From contig JALMQS010000828.1 in assembly GCA_024734495.1 (NCBI GenBank), positions 248,001-312,000 of the forward strand: a stretch of 64,000 bases of DNA, written 5' to 3'. This document shows, piece after piece, positions 33,701 through 44,224 of the stretch. Under the pieces are notes generated by a model. That model was given only the letters and a program-made list of their open reading frames with translations. It did not search any database and had not been told where the DNA came from. Source of the stretch: Forficula auricularia (taxonomy: Eukaryota; Arthropoda; Insecta; Dermaptera; Forficulidae). A program made the position numbers and the translations under genes. How positions within the stretch are numbered: position 1 is the first letter of the stretch; each line of letters opens with the position of its first letter.

Positions 33701-36700
33701 GTCAATTGTTATGACATTGTGCTTAATTATTTCCAAAAGTTTCATTTTTTAATTTAAGTAATTTTCCGCAAATAAAATTACACATTTCAGATTTTATAAT
33801 ATAAAACCTATATCTAGTCAGTCCTATATGTACGTAAATATGTTTAAAAAATTTAAAAATAAAAATGCTATGAATATACGATACAATATGAAAAAATGTT
33901 TTTATTGTAATTGAATACCTACGTTTAATTTTAGTATTGTTATATAGATCAAATGAAATAGATGGCTTAAAAATCACCTTGTTGGTCTTCGAGATGATAC
34001 CCAGAGAGAAAATAAAGAGATCATGAAACTAGCTAAATCTGTGAGAAGATGCGCTGCATCTGTAGCGATCGCTAAACTTCCCGATAAAACTCCACCTAAG
34101 TATAAAAAATATTTACAAATAAATTTATGAAAAAAAAAATTAACTTGTCAGATATGTAAGTATTTCTTTGATTATACAGACCTATGATTTCGCCAACCAT
34201 AAAAACGAAGCATAACGAGGAAGCAATAACCAATTTCTTCGTAGCTTGAGAATTAAATCTGTCTTTAGGACGTTCTCTGTGACAATGAATAGACTCTGAA
34301 ATATTTAAGTCATAATTCTAATGAAAAATAAAACTTAAAATAATGATATATAAATTATTAATTTACAAAATAACATAACGTCACTGTTATATCAAAATGT
34401 CGTAGGCATGTCAAATTTACCAAAAAAATTTATTGAAGAAAAACACTTGTATTTGTTAGCTACATCTGCTCTCAAATTGTTGTATTTTATCACTAACAGG
34501 ACGAAAGTTTAAAATTATAGTATCAAGTATTTAGGGTTAATACAAAATGAAAACAGAAGTTTTTCTTAACTGAAAAGTGTAGATTTTTTCATACGACATT
34601 TTGATATAACAGCGACGATAACATTAATTAATCATATTTATCAAACTAAGAGAAAATAAAAATAGGCATCAAATCACAACAGACAACTTCATTTTCTTCA
34701 TGATTTTTACTTTAACTAATAATAGAATATATATTATAGAGGTGTAAATTTTGCATTCTTCTTTCGAGGTCTTAGAGGTCTTCTAACTTCTAAAATTACT
34801 TTCACTTTGTCAATTTTAAGTTTAAGTAGAAAATAGAAATTAAATTTAGACAAAGAAAGCGGGGTTTGAGGCCCAATAAGCCTCAAAAAACCTGAAAAAC
34901 AATTGATTGATGTCTTTGTGGGCAGTCTTAAACGGTTGGTCAGCAGTGCAACTTAATTTGAAACTTAATCTAGGTATCGGCTAAAATGAATAAGACTATG
35001 TTTCGGGTCAAATTGGTCCATGGGAAGTATTTAAAGGGAAAAAATTGAAAGGATGATTTCAAAGAAGGAAAAGTTAGGTATATGTGAAATACTGTTGTGG
35101 ACAGACTCCATAATATGTTTTTATATTTATATGGTGATGACAATATTAAAGCACATTTAATGTACTACTGTACATAGTTTGATATTTGGAAATTTTTAAG
35201 TAGGTACATTGCAGTAATTTCTATCTAAACTTCACAAAGACATGTCTGAATGTTACACAAATTTATTTTCTGTCTCATAGGTACATACCAGTATATCGAT
35301 TATCTTATTATCCACTTGATTTTAAACATTAAATAATTTTTTAGGATCAAAAACTCTCTTCTATTGAACTAATATTAATATTATGAGTACTAAAAAAACA
35401 AAGAACAAACTAACTCTTCCTATAGAAGCTGTAATGCAGGGGTACACACATTTTTATAAAACTCTAAATTTTCTTTTTTGTATAATTATTTATTTATAAG
35501 AAATATTAAATTAGGAAAAATATGACTGGATCAAGAGTAAGTAATCACTAACAATTCCAAAAGATTTACTGTAAAAACCTCAAACAAATAAAATACTTAA
35601 TCTTAAAGCTTATAGATGAATTTAAACATGACAGAATTCTTTTTGAAAAATTTCATTCAATAAAATATATTATGGCGTTTTCGAAGACATTTCTCATCCC
35701 CAGGAATCGAGTGAAAGATGTTCATTACTCTTGGGACTGCGACTAATTCCTTTGCTCTCTAGGTCAAGTGATTTATTTCATTCGATAATTTTAATAAATA
35801 AATAAAATTATATTGGGGTAATTATTTTATTTATAGGTTAATGGTGCAATTTAATGTAATGACCTACAATGACACAGAGCTGACAGACAGACAGACATTG
35901 TAGTGAAAAACTTTACTTTTGAACAGAACCATAAAAAGGAGTAGTAGTAGGTACTAATGGGAAAGTTTTGAATAAGTTTAGAGAAAAACAAATTGTATAC
36001 AAGATTGCTTTGAAGAAAAAAGTTCAGACAAAGAGTTCATACTAGGGCTGAACCGCGATTGGAATTAGGTGTACACGTTTTTGGATTTATGTGGAATTAT
36101 TTTGGAATTCATTAGATAATGTCCTTTCTTCTATTGTCTTCTACTTGGAAATAAAAGTGGAAGCGGAAGTAGGTGTACACAATATTAGGTCGCGGTTCAC
36201 GAGCTCATATGATAAGCGAACTTGAAGGTTTGGAGTTCTCAGCCGGGGGAGAATTTTAAGGTTTCATTGGAGAAGATAAAGGATCGGGAACGGTATTCAT
36301 CCAAAAGTGATATCCTCATGTGTGTAGTTAGGGGAGGGACAAGGGGCAGTGCCCTCCTGGAAAACTCATTGCCTCCCAATAGAAAAATCGAAACCCCATT
36401 AATATGAGGCATCACTTATATATTTCTCATTAAATTATTTCATTATTCCCAAAATTTGTCAATTCTATTAAAAAATTAGTTGATCTCTAATCGGATTCCC
36501 TGAAATTGAAACTTTGTGGTGGCTAATAAACAGGCCAGATGCCCCCCCCCCCTTAGGAAAACTCCCTAGCTACGGCAATGGATATCCTGTAGAGAATGTA
36601 CAATTTGCAAAAATTGTAGTTTGAACATCTTGTGAGTTTAAATATCTTGGGCTCTGCAAAATTGTAGTTTGAACACCTTGGGAGTTTAAATATTTTGGGA

Positions 36701-37477
36701 TCTTCAAAATTGTAGTTTGGACACCTTGGGAGTTTAAATATCTTGGAAGTTTTAATATCTTGGGAAGGAGGTGATTGATCTTCTGAACAAAGGCGTAAGG
36801 GGAGAATTAGGTAAAAAGGTTGGTAACCACTGCATTATATCATGATATTGCTAAGAGAATAAGAAAGGGAAAAAAGAAACTCTAGGTTAGAATGTTTTCT
36901 ATAAATAATGAAGGATCTTGGTTCGGCACTTAAAGATCAGATTTTTTCAAAGAGAGCTCAAGCTTCTGGATATTTTTGACTGTCAATTAAATCAGCTAAA
37001 TATATGTGAGCAAACTCAATTAAAGTGAAAATTCTCCGAATTAACAGCTATTTTGACCCCAAAGATCAGATGAACTCCAGCCAAGTTTAAATAGAGGTGT
37101 GCTAACCGGCGTTTTAAAAGGTAAACGCATCGGCTTGGGATTCTGTTGAAGCTGGACAAGAAGTTCATGTTCATGAAATTTGATGTCTACCTATAATAAA
37201 ATATGTAGAGTATTTATCTCTATGATTAAAACCGGATATAAATGCATGCTTTTAATAAGAAAGATGAATGTAAGAGCATGTACCTTGTTCCGATTCGAGA
37301 TCTTGGTTTGATACTGTTGAAAGAGTGGGTTTTTCACCATAAAGAAATTCCCCCTCGGAGAGGTTGCAACATCCGTTCACCTTGCCATGGATACAATAAA
37401 CAAGACGAGTTCCACCCACCGATTCTGAATGGGGCGGAGAACCGATTGTGGCTCCATAAACTGCCTGGCTCTTATAC
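27618..37477 (-). CDS. SLC30/ZnT zinc transporter, seven-exon gene (5' exon missing)
   Basis: Cation-diffusion-facilitator protein that exports Zn2+ from the cytosol into vesicles or out of the cell, probably by proton exchange. Joined exons give a continuous frame: a cytosolic N-terminus ending [15 protein letters not shown]1 ([15 protein letters not shown]), TM2 with HLLTD, TM3-TM4, a histidine-rich loop [17 protein letters not shown]5 with HVIGD, TM6, and the cytosolic metal-binding domain ending QCECPEK. The HxxxD pairs in TM2 and TM5 form the transport Zn site, and both are intact. Organisation and the FGW-RAE and NLIMGC-LHQH motifs place it with the ZnT2/3/4/8 group. All exon joins keep phase and all introns are GT/AG. 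The initiator exon lies upstream of 37477 and was not found. Introns carry a mariner derivative, MITEs and hammerhead repeats. Confidence 0.93.
27890..28258. repeat. Family J repeat, uninterrupted copy
   Basis: Same order as 11125-11935 without the MITE: GAATTTAAT..type start, CTCAGGAGTCGAACCTGAG, then CCTTTCTGGGCAGTCAGC, the empty counterpart of the MITE target. The reverse complement has a B-box-like GGTTCGACTCC and an A-box-like GTGAGCTGACTGCCC, suggesting tRNA ancestry. Lies in the last ZnT intron. Confidence 0.6.
28259..28750. mobile_element. Nested foldback: family J arms outside, hammerhead arms inside
   Basis: Outer arms (AAGAGAAAGAATTTAAT.. and ..AAATTCTTTCTCTTTTAA) enclose inner arms GTGAATGAAATAAAACTCAA.. 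that meet at hammerhead-like motifs on both strands (28415-28450 minus, 28463-28502 plus). Non-coding, in a ZnT intron. Confidence 0.6.
28463..28502 (+). ncRNA. Candidate hammerhead ribozyme, degraded stem II
   Basis: CTGATGA and CCGAAATATATTGG are present; stem II pairs poorly here (GAC..TCC) but perfectly in the left arm (GGA..TCC), whose own core is mutated to ATGATGG. Confidence 0.4.
28904..28952 (+). ncRNA. Candidate hammerhead ribozyme
   Basis: CTGATGA 28912-28918, stem II CCGA/TTGG, GAAACGTC ending 28944, helix I with bulges (GC/GC, AG/CT, TTT/AAA). Core intact; single copy, in a ZnT intron. Confidence 0.55.
29873..29997 (-). CDS. ZnT exon: start of cytosolic C-terminal domain
   Basis: Acceptor ACGTTTACAG|GTAAACC, donor GGTTATAA|GTAAGA. 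Encodes [20 protein letters not shown] then [20 protein letters not shown], the beta-alpha-beta fold with the HxxHxW-type region (here VHNLRIW). Confidence 0.9.
30097..30240. other. Possible DNA-transposon end
   Basis: TATATA|CAGTCGTCCCTTC at 30097 resembles the CAGTCGTCCCTCG-type end of some cut-and-paste elements next to TA. No matching inverted end was found. Confidence 0.3.
30420..30840. mobile_element. Foldback plus tail of the 12290-12600 family
   Basis: Arms of about 130 bp (AATGAAGCTACTGAAGC.. to ..GCTTCAATAGCTTCATTA) meet at 30545-30592, where each strand reads GAAAC/T..GTAGTTG, probably the remaining 3' half of two hammerheads. An AATTCCAGCAGAAGACAATC..CTACTCTCGGC tail follows at 30750-30830. 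Confidence 0.5.
31368..31633 (-). CDS. ZnT exon: His-rich loop, TM5-TM6
   Basis: Acceptor TATGTTTTAG|AATGGG, donor ATGGAAG|GTATTG. Encodes [20 protein letters not shown], then [16 protein letters not shown] (zinc-site His and Asp) and [14 protein letters not shown], ending VLMEG. The apparent Met start is internal; the codon is split by the intron as AT|A, giving NLIMGC. Confidence 0.94.
31705..31887 (-). CDS. ZnT exon: TM3-TM4
   Basis: Acceptor ATTTTATTTTAG|ACGAC, donor AATTTAAT|GTAAAT. Encodes [20 protein letters not shown], then two hydrophobic segments ending GMGVLINL. The plus-strand open frame 31714-31896 is its shadow. Confidence 0.92.
32175..32240 (+). repeat. tRNA-like remnant (B box)
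   Basis: CGGG-TTCGATT-CCCG at about 32204-32218 is a perfect T-arm with a B-box GGTTCGATTCC. No acceptor stem or anticodon arm is convincing, so it is a SINE or tRNA fossil, not a tRNA gene. In a ZnT intron. Confidence 0.4.
32433..32876 (-). pseudogene. Tc1/mariner transposase, deletion derivative
   Basis: Starts at ATG 32876-32874 with [20 protein letters not shown], the N-terminus of a DNA-binding domain, then jumps directly to [19 protein letters not shown] and [18 protein letters not shown], the first catalytic-Asp region of the DDE domain, and then to a basic tail ([15 protein letters not shown]). The helix-turn-helix remainder, the second catalytic Asp and the third acidic residue are gone, and the frame runs into the terminal repeat with no proper stop. 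A working protein would be about 350 residues; this could still be trans-mobilised through its ends. Confidence 0.8.
32433..32993 (-). mobile_element. Internally deleted Tc1/mariner-type element
   Basis: Ends CAGGGTGTCTGGTAGCAGAT (32433) and its complement ending CACCCTG at 32993 form terminal inverted repeats of about 30 bp, flanked by TA on both sides (32431-32432, 32994-32995), the Tc1/mariner target duplication. At about 560 bp it is far shorter than an autonomous copy. It lies in the ZnT intron between the TM2 and TM3 exons. Confidence 0.88.
33000..33970. other. ZnT intron with low-content open frames
   Basis: Contains GGTTGTTTTGCCCCATTGG (33249) and a partial relative of the 25490 arm (33605-33650). 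The open frames here match nothing I recognise. Confidence 0.4.
33978..34095 (-). CDS. ZnT exon: TM2 with HLLTD zinc site
   Basis: Acceptor ATACTTAG|GTGG, donor ACCAACAAG|GTGATT. Encodes [20 protein letters not shown] and [13 protein letters not shown]. His and Asp of HLLTD are transport-site ligands. Confidence 0.93.
34182..34295 (-). CDS. ZnT exon: HCH motif and TM1
   Basis: Acceptor ATATTTCAG|AG, donor AATCATAG|GTCTGT. Encodes [13 protein letters not shown], then [20 protein letters not shown]. The final G joins GTGGAG of the next exon to give the conserved GG. Confidence 0.9.
   Translation of the reverse strand, partial: SLFIVTENVLKTDLILKLRRNWLLLPRYASFLWLAKS
34379..34617. mobile_element. 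Small MITE in a ZnT intron
   Basis: CGTCACTGTTATATCAAAAT at the left and its complement (ATTTTGATATAACAGCGACG) at the right give 26-bp inverted ends with one mismatch. About 240 bp, non-coding. Confidence 0.75.
36041..36200. mobile_element. hAT-type MITE, second copy
   Basis: Same ends as 891-1046 (TAGGGCTGAACCGCGA and TCGCGGTTCAC), flanked by GAGTTCAT (36033-36040) and GAGCTCAT (36201-36208), an 8-bp duplication with one mismatch. Confidence 0.7.
36320..36600. repeat. Family E repeat, second copy
   Basis: Aligned in order with 21950-22235; contains a run of C at about 36542-36552. Confidence 0.6.
37284..37477 (-). CDS. ZnT exon 1 of those seen: cytosolic N-terminal region
   Basis: Acceptor TTTTTGTTCAG|GTAT (AG 37479-37478), donor GAACAAG|GTACAT (GT 37283-37282). 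Encodes [16 protein letters not shown] through DLESEQ; the last codon G|AG joins the next exon in phase. There is no in-frame ATG, so at least one more upstream exon is required. Not conserved enough to recognise alone; assigned by splice phase and by the contiguous HCH motif. Confidence 0.75.
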
Positions 37478-37920
37478 CTGAACAAAAATTGCACAATTTC
37501 TTGCTGATTAGAGTTAAATTCATAGCAGAGCTGTAAATAGGAATATAGTTATACGTAAATATTGTAATGGAATTTTTACTTGGTACCCTTGGAGTTTGGA
37601 ATATTGATTTCGCTTGGAAATTTAAAATTTTTTTGAATTATTCATTTTCGAATTTGGGTAAAAAATAATTTTCAAGTATTGTTTTTTTTTCTGTCTGTCT
37701 GCCTCTCATCCATGATAACTAAAAATGTAAGTTGTAGAAAGTTCGTTCTGGTGTCAAAGTGTTTTTGTATTTCCATAACGAAGAGATGATTAGATTTTAG
37801 CTGATTCAGAATTACTTGTTGAAAAAGAAAATTGTTTTTATGTGAAGCTATCGTATATTTGTAACTAATGAGATGAAATTTGGCACACAAGTTTGTGTTT
37901 ATGGCCTCAAACTTTGTCCT

Positions 37921-38183
37921 GAGTTTCGGTTTACAAGATTAAACTGTTTGCTGACAAAAATATATCAAATGCAATCATATTTGCGGACCAAGTCTTGTTT
38001 CAAGTGAAATAACCTAGATTATGTATTTTTAACAAAATTCTTAACTGAATGCACAAAACATTTCGACACCTAATTCTGGAGTTTTCAACGGCTTATGAAA
38101 AAAACGACTACCCATTTAGATGTCGAAGCTTTTTGTGCATTTCTCATTAAAATGATTAATCTAGGATGTGTAAACCGAAACTC
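37921..38183. mobile_element. Probable MITE
   Basis: GAGTTTCGGTTTACA at 37921 and its complement TGTAAACCGAAACTC at about 38168-38183 form inverted ends 260 bp apart. Confidence 0.6.
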
Positions 38184-38417
38184 AAACAGATAAGCATTAA
38201 ATTGGTAATTGATATTGTTTTAATGGATGGAATAATTTATTTACTAGCTAAAAAAATTCATATTTTATATGTATCATAAATTAGTGTGAGCTATATGGTT
38301 CTTAAACATCTGCGAGGTCCTCAATGTCCAGACAATTTTTCCATGAACATGATCCACAAATAGGACCACGACAATTCAATAATTGAGGATGAAATGACTG
38401 AAAAAAAATTATTCTTT

Positions 38418-38545
38418 ATGGATATTGATGAGGCAGTCCAAAAAAGAAAATAATTTAGACTATCTTTTTATTCATAAACAGACGTTTCGGTGGCTTATTC
38501 CCTCATTCTTCAGGGTTTTAAACTGCCTTATCAATGTCCACTCAA
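38418..38545 (-). mobile_element. One-armed relative of the 15352-15604 foldback
   Basis: GGATATTGATGAGGCAGTCC..CTATCTTTTTATTC matches the foldback arm and ends in a hammerhead motif (38479-38520, minus). Confidence 0.65.
38479..38520 (-). ncRNA. Candidate hammerhead ribozyme
   Basis: Minus-strand CTGAAGA (plus 38507-38513) and GAAACGTC (plus 38481-38488) intact. Stem II is weakened (GAGGG..GCCACC) and helix I has one mismatch. Confidence 0.5.
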
Positions 38546-38963
38546 TTCACTTATCCGTCAGTTTTCAAAAATTACTTCAATCTTATTATAATTTATGCTT
38601 TTATTAAAATTCCAAATTAAATAATAATATTAAATTAATTTTTAAAAAATAGCTAATTTTTGTTTTATTTGAATATAAAAATATAATCAATTTTATCTTT
38701 ATATATTGTAGATAGTCTAGTTCATTTTGTTCTTATTTTTAAATCTTACAGGTTTGTTGATCATTTAGTTAATATGTAAATATAAATAAATATATTTTAA
38801 TTATATATTTATGGTGGGACAAGGAAAAAGATAAGTATAATTGGTTGTTGATATTATATACCTATGTATATTTTACAATTTTATTCCCACGATATACTTA
38901 CTAACAATTTTTATCAAACTAAATAAAATATTTTTTCTTTCTTTTCAATTAATAACTAAAATT

Positions 38964-39142
38964 GGGGGTCGGGTTAGGCTAGGGGTTAGCGTCCCAGCTT
39001 GCTAACCAAGTGGACCTGGGTTCGAATCCGACTCGAGGTATTCGGCTAAAATCTGATCCCGAGTTAGAGACAAATTAAAAAAAAATAATAAAGTAGTATC
39101 GTAAATTGGCTTATGGCTAGAAAGCCGAAAAGCCAAAAAAAA
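38964..39142 (+). mobile_element. tRNA-derived SINE, copy 1
   Basis: GGTTAGGCTAGGGGTTAGC (A-box region), TTGCTAA (anticodon-loop-like) and GGGTTCGAATCC (B box) are followed by GGCTAAAATCTGA, CTTATGGCTAGAAAG, CCGAAAAGCC and an oligo-A tail. Four copies in the window share this order. Confidence 0.88.
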
Positions 39143-39224
39143 AATTAAAAATGTTAATTTATTATTAAAAATAATTTTAAATATTTTTTTAAAATTCTAT
39201 TCAAAAATTAGAATTCCCTATTAT

Positions 39225-39312
39225 CTTAGATGTTGGTAGATATTTGTTTTGGGGTGGTGGGGGTGAGAAACCCAACATCAAAAAACAAATATCTACTGAC
39301 ATCAAAGATAAA
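39225..39312. repeat. Short inverted repeat with G-rich loop
   Basis: ATGTTGGTAGATATTTGTTTT and its complement enclose GGGGTGGTGGGGGTGAG. Confidence 0.7.
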
Positions 39313-39319
39313 GAAAGGG

Positions 39320-41290
39320 ACTTCTATTGGTTAAATATAATTTTAAAATATACATGAGTTTATTTAACATTTTAAAAAATGCCATCCATTAAACACTCAA
39401 TAAGTCAAATTATTTAAATTTTTAATATATTATGTCTTAAAAAATAAATAAATAAATGTTTAATGGAGATTCTTTTGGTTATTTAAATAAGAAATGTAGG
39501 CTTTATATTAAATTGAGAAATAAATGTATATATGAAAAAATATTTCATGTTTATTATAAATTTAAGGAAGTAATTAAAAAAAATAAAAATAAGAAGTATT
39601 ATCCATTTAATAATTTAATTAAATCACAAAAAATATTATTTTACTCACATATTTTTAAACTATAAAGATTCTGTTCTTAATCACAAACACTTACAAAATA
39701 AGATTTTCATCCATGCTGTTTTCTTTTTTCAAAAAATGAAAAATGCCTTTTCTAAGTGGGGAGTGGAGTGTGTTTTTTTCTTGGAGACACACGGCACTAA
39801 AGCTATTTCTTGCTACGATAAGATAACTTATATTATCAAGGTAAATAGATAATTACAACAAACGAAAATAAACATGTCTTCTGATCATTTGACAAATCAT
39901 TAGTTAGTTTTTCACATGATATTTCAAATAATCTCCTCGTGTGGAATTTTTTGGAGAATTATTCTATCATATCTATAAAATCATATTATATAAGGAGACG
40001 CTTTTAGAACAATTTAGCAGATGTTAGTGACATCTGGAAAGTGAATTTTCAATTAATTTCTGATAATTAAATTATCTACTTTTTAAAGAGAGTTTTTATT
40101 TATGTTATCTTCGTTTTACTTATCAACAACCTTGATATGTTCAAAGATCACCGTAAATAGGTAGCATATAACGCGGTTAGATGTTGGATAGGTGACCGTC
40201 TATGTGGTGTTGGCACATTCACAATCCTTTGTGTTGTGGAGGCTCGGATACATACAGGGTATGGATAAGTATTGTAATCGTGCATGAAAAAAGTGTTTTT
40301 TTTCCTTCTTTTTTTCAAAATATCTCAAAAACGGCTGAAACTATTTTGATTAAAAAAATTGGGCGAAACCATGGCATTTCGCTCTACAAAAAAGCCCTTA
40401 TAAGTGAACATCAAAAAAATTATATTTTTCGAGATAATAATTGTTTTGTCAAAATGTCTGTTAGTCTGTTAGTTAATTAGTCTGTGCGTTACCAAATTTT
40501 TGTGGACGAGCTAGCTCAAAAACTAGTGTGAATATCAAAACCAAATTTCACACGTAGTTTTTGTGAATTAAGCTTAAGATTTGATTTGAAGAGATTAGAT
40601 TTTGGTGCATATCGACCCAAAATTAAGGGGGGTGGAGGGGGGGTTTAAAATTAAAAATCTAGGCCATTTGAGCAAACTCAACCAAATTTTGTATACATCA
40701 TTTGTGATACCCCAGAAGTCTAAAAATGCAAAAACTAACCCCCTTCCCCTACATGATTATAAATAATTTTATTAAATATAAGTGAGGGGCCAGGTTGTAT
40801 GGTAAAGTCAAGTGGATGGCCACATCAGAACACGTCAGCTTATATTTTTAAACCTTGAATACCAATTCGTCCGGCAATGCACTAGTTATTTTTACCAACA
40901 TACCTCGGTTCAAAAAAGATATTATTAGGGAAAACATTAAGGTAGTTGTTTCGCGCAAAAAGTTAATGCTAAAGTATATAGAACAGACAATAAGAATTCA
41001 TCATTTATAAGCCCAAAACTTTTTGCTGCTTATGTACAACTACTAGCAAATCCCGTGCTCGTTTGACAAATCTGGCAACACTGTCCAAGCTGGTATATAT
41101 TTTATCATAGAAATTTCAGATAAAATACATTATAAAGGAGATTTATAAAACAAAAAATTCTTTATAAGCGATTGAAACATGTTGCGACAATGGCTGAAGC
41201 GAAAAAACGTCTAAAAAATTACTAAAGTTAATCCACTTTTTAGGTTAAATATATACATTGTTGCCAGCTTGTTTTTATTGTAAATTTTTC
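39320..41290. other. No gene recognised; dispersed repeats
   Basis: A repeat at 40255-40800 (TGTAATCGTGCATGAAAAAA.., CAACCAAATTTTGTATACATC) is partly shared with 61965-62205. The open frames at 39456 and 40202 are not convincing. Confidence 0.45.
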
Positions 41291-41294
41291 ATTA

Positions 41295-41366
41295 GGGGGG
41301 TCAGGTAGGCTAGGGGTTAGCGCGCCAGCCTGCTAACCAAGTGGGGTTCGAATCCGAATCCGACTT
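41295..41366 (+). mobile_element. tRNA-derived SINE, 3'-truncated copy 2
   Basis: GGGGGGTCAGGTAGGCTAGG..TGCTAACCAAGTGGGGTTCGAATCC; the body after the B box is lost. Confidence 0.75.
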
Positions 41367-41884
41367 TGATTTGCTTTCTATTCTGCATTAGAACCTTACT
41401 TGTCAAACAGAGTAAGACGAGTTTTGATTTTGAAATGAACATACCTTGTTTCTTATATCATGGTTTGAGGCATTAAAGGAGTCACCATAACTTCATTTAT
41501 GAAAGTAGAGTAGAGAAAATAAGGAGTGCTAGTCATTTTGACTACTCATTGGTATTCCAGGGTTAAATAAATTAAATTTGTTTATTTAAAAAAAAAATGT
41601 CGGTAAAAAAATTTACTAACTACTTTTTAATTAAAATTTCAATGAATTTTTTTTGACGTCACACCTCCACATTTTTTGAGGAAATTCTTCTACTAGACCT
41701 GAAGTAAATAATCCAGAATAATACTTTTCTGGAACTTTGGGTAAATCTTATTACCATGACTTGATTCATTCATTTAAAGTTCGTGTGTTTTCATATTTGA
41801 TTTAAGGGAAAGTGGAGGACAACGTGCTCCTTTGACTACAACATTGCTCTTATAAGTCTGATAGCTATGATTACATTTAAATAA

Positions 41885-42335
41885 CTGATATTGTATAAAT
41901 TATAATTTTTCTCATTAATATATCAAAGAATAATTGATTCGTCAACGAGAATTATTTTGACCGCGCTGATTTGAAAAAGATATTTTTTGATCCATCCGAA
42001 TGTCTAGCGGGCTATACGCGAAATGACGTTGGATTGTAGCTAAGTGGATCACATCTCTTTTCTCTCTTGGTCCAGACTTAATATTCCGCAGACTCCAATA
42101 GCGTAATCCGCAGTAGTCTCGCGAGATAAAAATATCTTTTTCAAATCAGCGCGGTCAAAAATAATTCTCGTTGACGTATCAATTATTCTTTGATATATTA
42201 ATGAGAAAAAATTATAATTTATTTAATATCATTATTTCAAGTTAGAAATATATAAGTTCAAATATTATTTTCACTCAATATTTGACAAAAATTCCCTACA
42301 TTAGATTCGCGATCGAATCAAATGTATAAAACATT
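41885..42335. mobile_element. Palindromic element, family F copy 1
   Basis: Arms TTATAATTTTTCTCATTAAT..GACCGCGCTGATTTG.. and the reverse enclose a GC-richer centre (CGGGCTATACGCGAAATGAC, CTCCAATAGCGTAATCCG). A second copy sits inside the hAT element at 53033-53510. Non-coding. Confidence 0.75.
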
Positions 42336-42754
42336 CTGTTGATATTGTATAATTATTGGTGTAGAAGCATGCTTCCTCAATTTTATCTACAAGCAGAATA
42401 GTATAGAAAAAATCACAATGACTACAAAGCGCACAATTATTCACTCCTGGTAATTGAGCCCAAAGGTGAAGTAATAGTGCGTGTAACGGAACAGTTTGGG
42501 TAATGAAGCCAAAAAATTAAGCAAAACTAATCAAAAAATGATTTTATTATCAAATAAAAGTAAGGCTGTTTATGATATATGTTTTGAAAAAGTTCTGCAA
42601 TAATTACAAATATATTCTAATTGAAAAAAATTTTGTTTTACACGAGAGTACTAGAGTTTTTGATTCCCAAAGAGAAATCAATGAAGATAATCTCTGTTTG
42701 ATGAAAATAAACATATAGACAAAATATACATATGTATATTAATAATGTATTTTT

Positions 42755-42792
42755 TATTACTAGTTTCGAAGGTTTGACCTTCATCATAAGTC
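42755..42792 (-). ncRNA. Decayed hammerhead motif
   Basis: Stem II GAAGGT-CAA-ACCTTC is perfect and GAAAC is kept, but the core is CTTATGA and helix III has shrunk to ACTAGT. Confidence 0.45.
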
Positions 42793-43129
42793 TTTTTAAT
42801 TAAGATATATTATATCTGTTATTTTTCATAGATTCAAAATCACACGATTGGATATAGAAAAATTTGTTTTGTTGTTATAGAAAGCTTGTCAAGTAACAAA
42901 CGAATGTTTTTTTGAGGAAAATAAATACATGCCGAGACTAATGTGGGGTTCCGTTTAAATGTTGAAAAGAATTCTAAAAATCTGGTCACTCGAATGTTAA
43001 TCAACACCACTTTATTCATTCTTTTATAAATATAGGGTCAAACAGTCTAGCCACAAAATCATTAACATAGATACATTTTTTTAAACCACTTGTTGAATTC
43101 AGCTGAAAAAAATGATAATATTCGCGGAA

Positions 43130-44224
43130 AAATTTTTTTGTGAAAATAAAAATGATTTTTCAAATATATTTTCAGTTTCGGGTAAAGGGGTGTTTCCTTT
43201 AAAATCCCAGACTTTTAGCAAAATCAGTGACATAAACCAAATTCCACTTTTTTCGATTCGAAAAATTATTGGATCAAATCATTGGGCTTGAATTTTCTGA
43301 CTAAATTTTATCAACTGTAATAACTTTTTAATTATTCATCGTAGCGGTTAGACTGTTTATAATTGAATTTACTTTAACAAAGGTCATTATACAAAGTTGT
43401 GTATTTCAAAGGGTTAGGCAAAAATGGTGAAATATATGTTTCATTTCAAATTTGATCTCTTATACAAGCAAAAGTAAGTCACCTACAAAAAAAGTTACAT
43501 GAAACAATTTTTAGGGATTTAAATGTACTACAAAATATCTTATATAATAATTTGTCTACGACCAATAATTTAGAAGATAGACGAAGATTTTAAATTTATA
43601 TTCACGAATTTTTTTTGGTGAAAATAAAAATAATTTTTCAAAAATATTCACTTTTTCTGGTAAAGGGTTGTTTCCTTTAATATCCCGAAAAATTTTAGCG
43701 AAATCCGTGACATCAACCGAATTCCACTTTTATTCCCTCTCATGGCGAGAGGCTTGCGTCCGCAGAGCTCTCTCGATAAAGAGACCAAAAGAATTATAAA
43801 TGAGAAAAGAAAGCAATCTTATTTTATCATTTTCATCTATCTGAAGGTTCACAGTATCATTCTAATATTAGAAAATAGCATTTTAATTAGAATTTATATT
43901 TTAAATGAAATTTTATGAAAACATTCAGTTTTTTCGCTTCAGGCAGCTATTCGACTAGAAATGCCTAAAAAGTTTTATTTTTTTCTCATTATATATTCAA
44001 TCTAATATATTGAAATTTCATATCTGTCTGTTAGTTTCATTTTATATTTTATATGAAAAATATTTTTATTAGAATATTTGCATTTTTAAGGATAGTTTAT
44101 TTGAAGTCAAATTTAAAAAACGCTAATAACTCCTTTGACATAATTTTTAAAATATGAAATAAATAAATATTATAAAACAATTGATTATTGATAATTATAA
44201 CTCAATTTTGAACGAAATTAATTA
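43130..44224. repeat. Foldback array, left B+A arm
   Basis: B part (43130-43780, e.g. AAAGGGTTGTTTCCTTTAAT) and A part (43795-44224, e.g. CACAGTATCATTCTAATATT). B and A recur inverted at 50340-51500. The I-type LINE begins where this A unit breaks off. Confidence 0.75.

Larger units (their letters stand above)
34620..37280. other. Large ZnT intron, repeat-rich
   Basis: No coding exon recognised. Besides the MITE at 36041 and family E at 36320, a short motif (CTTGGGAGTTTAAATAT) is repeated in tandem at about 36625-36765. Confidence 0.5.

Noticed and set aside
37242..37481. Plus-strand open frame
   Set aside because: Shadow of the ZnT N-terminal exon, whose splice phase joins the next exon.
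38964..39060. A true tRNA gene
   Set aside because: It has A and B boxes, but no acceptor stem; the shared body, A tail and multiple copies show a SINE.
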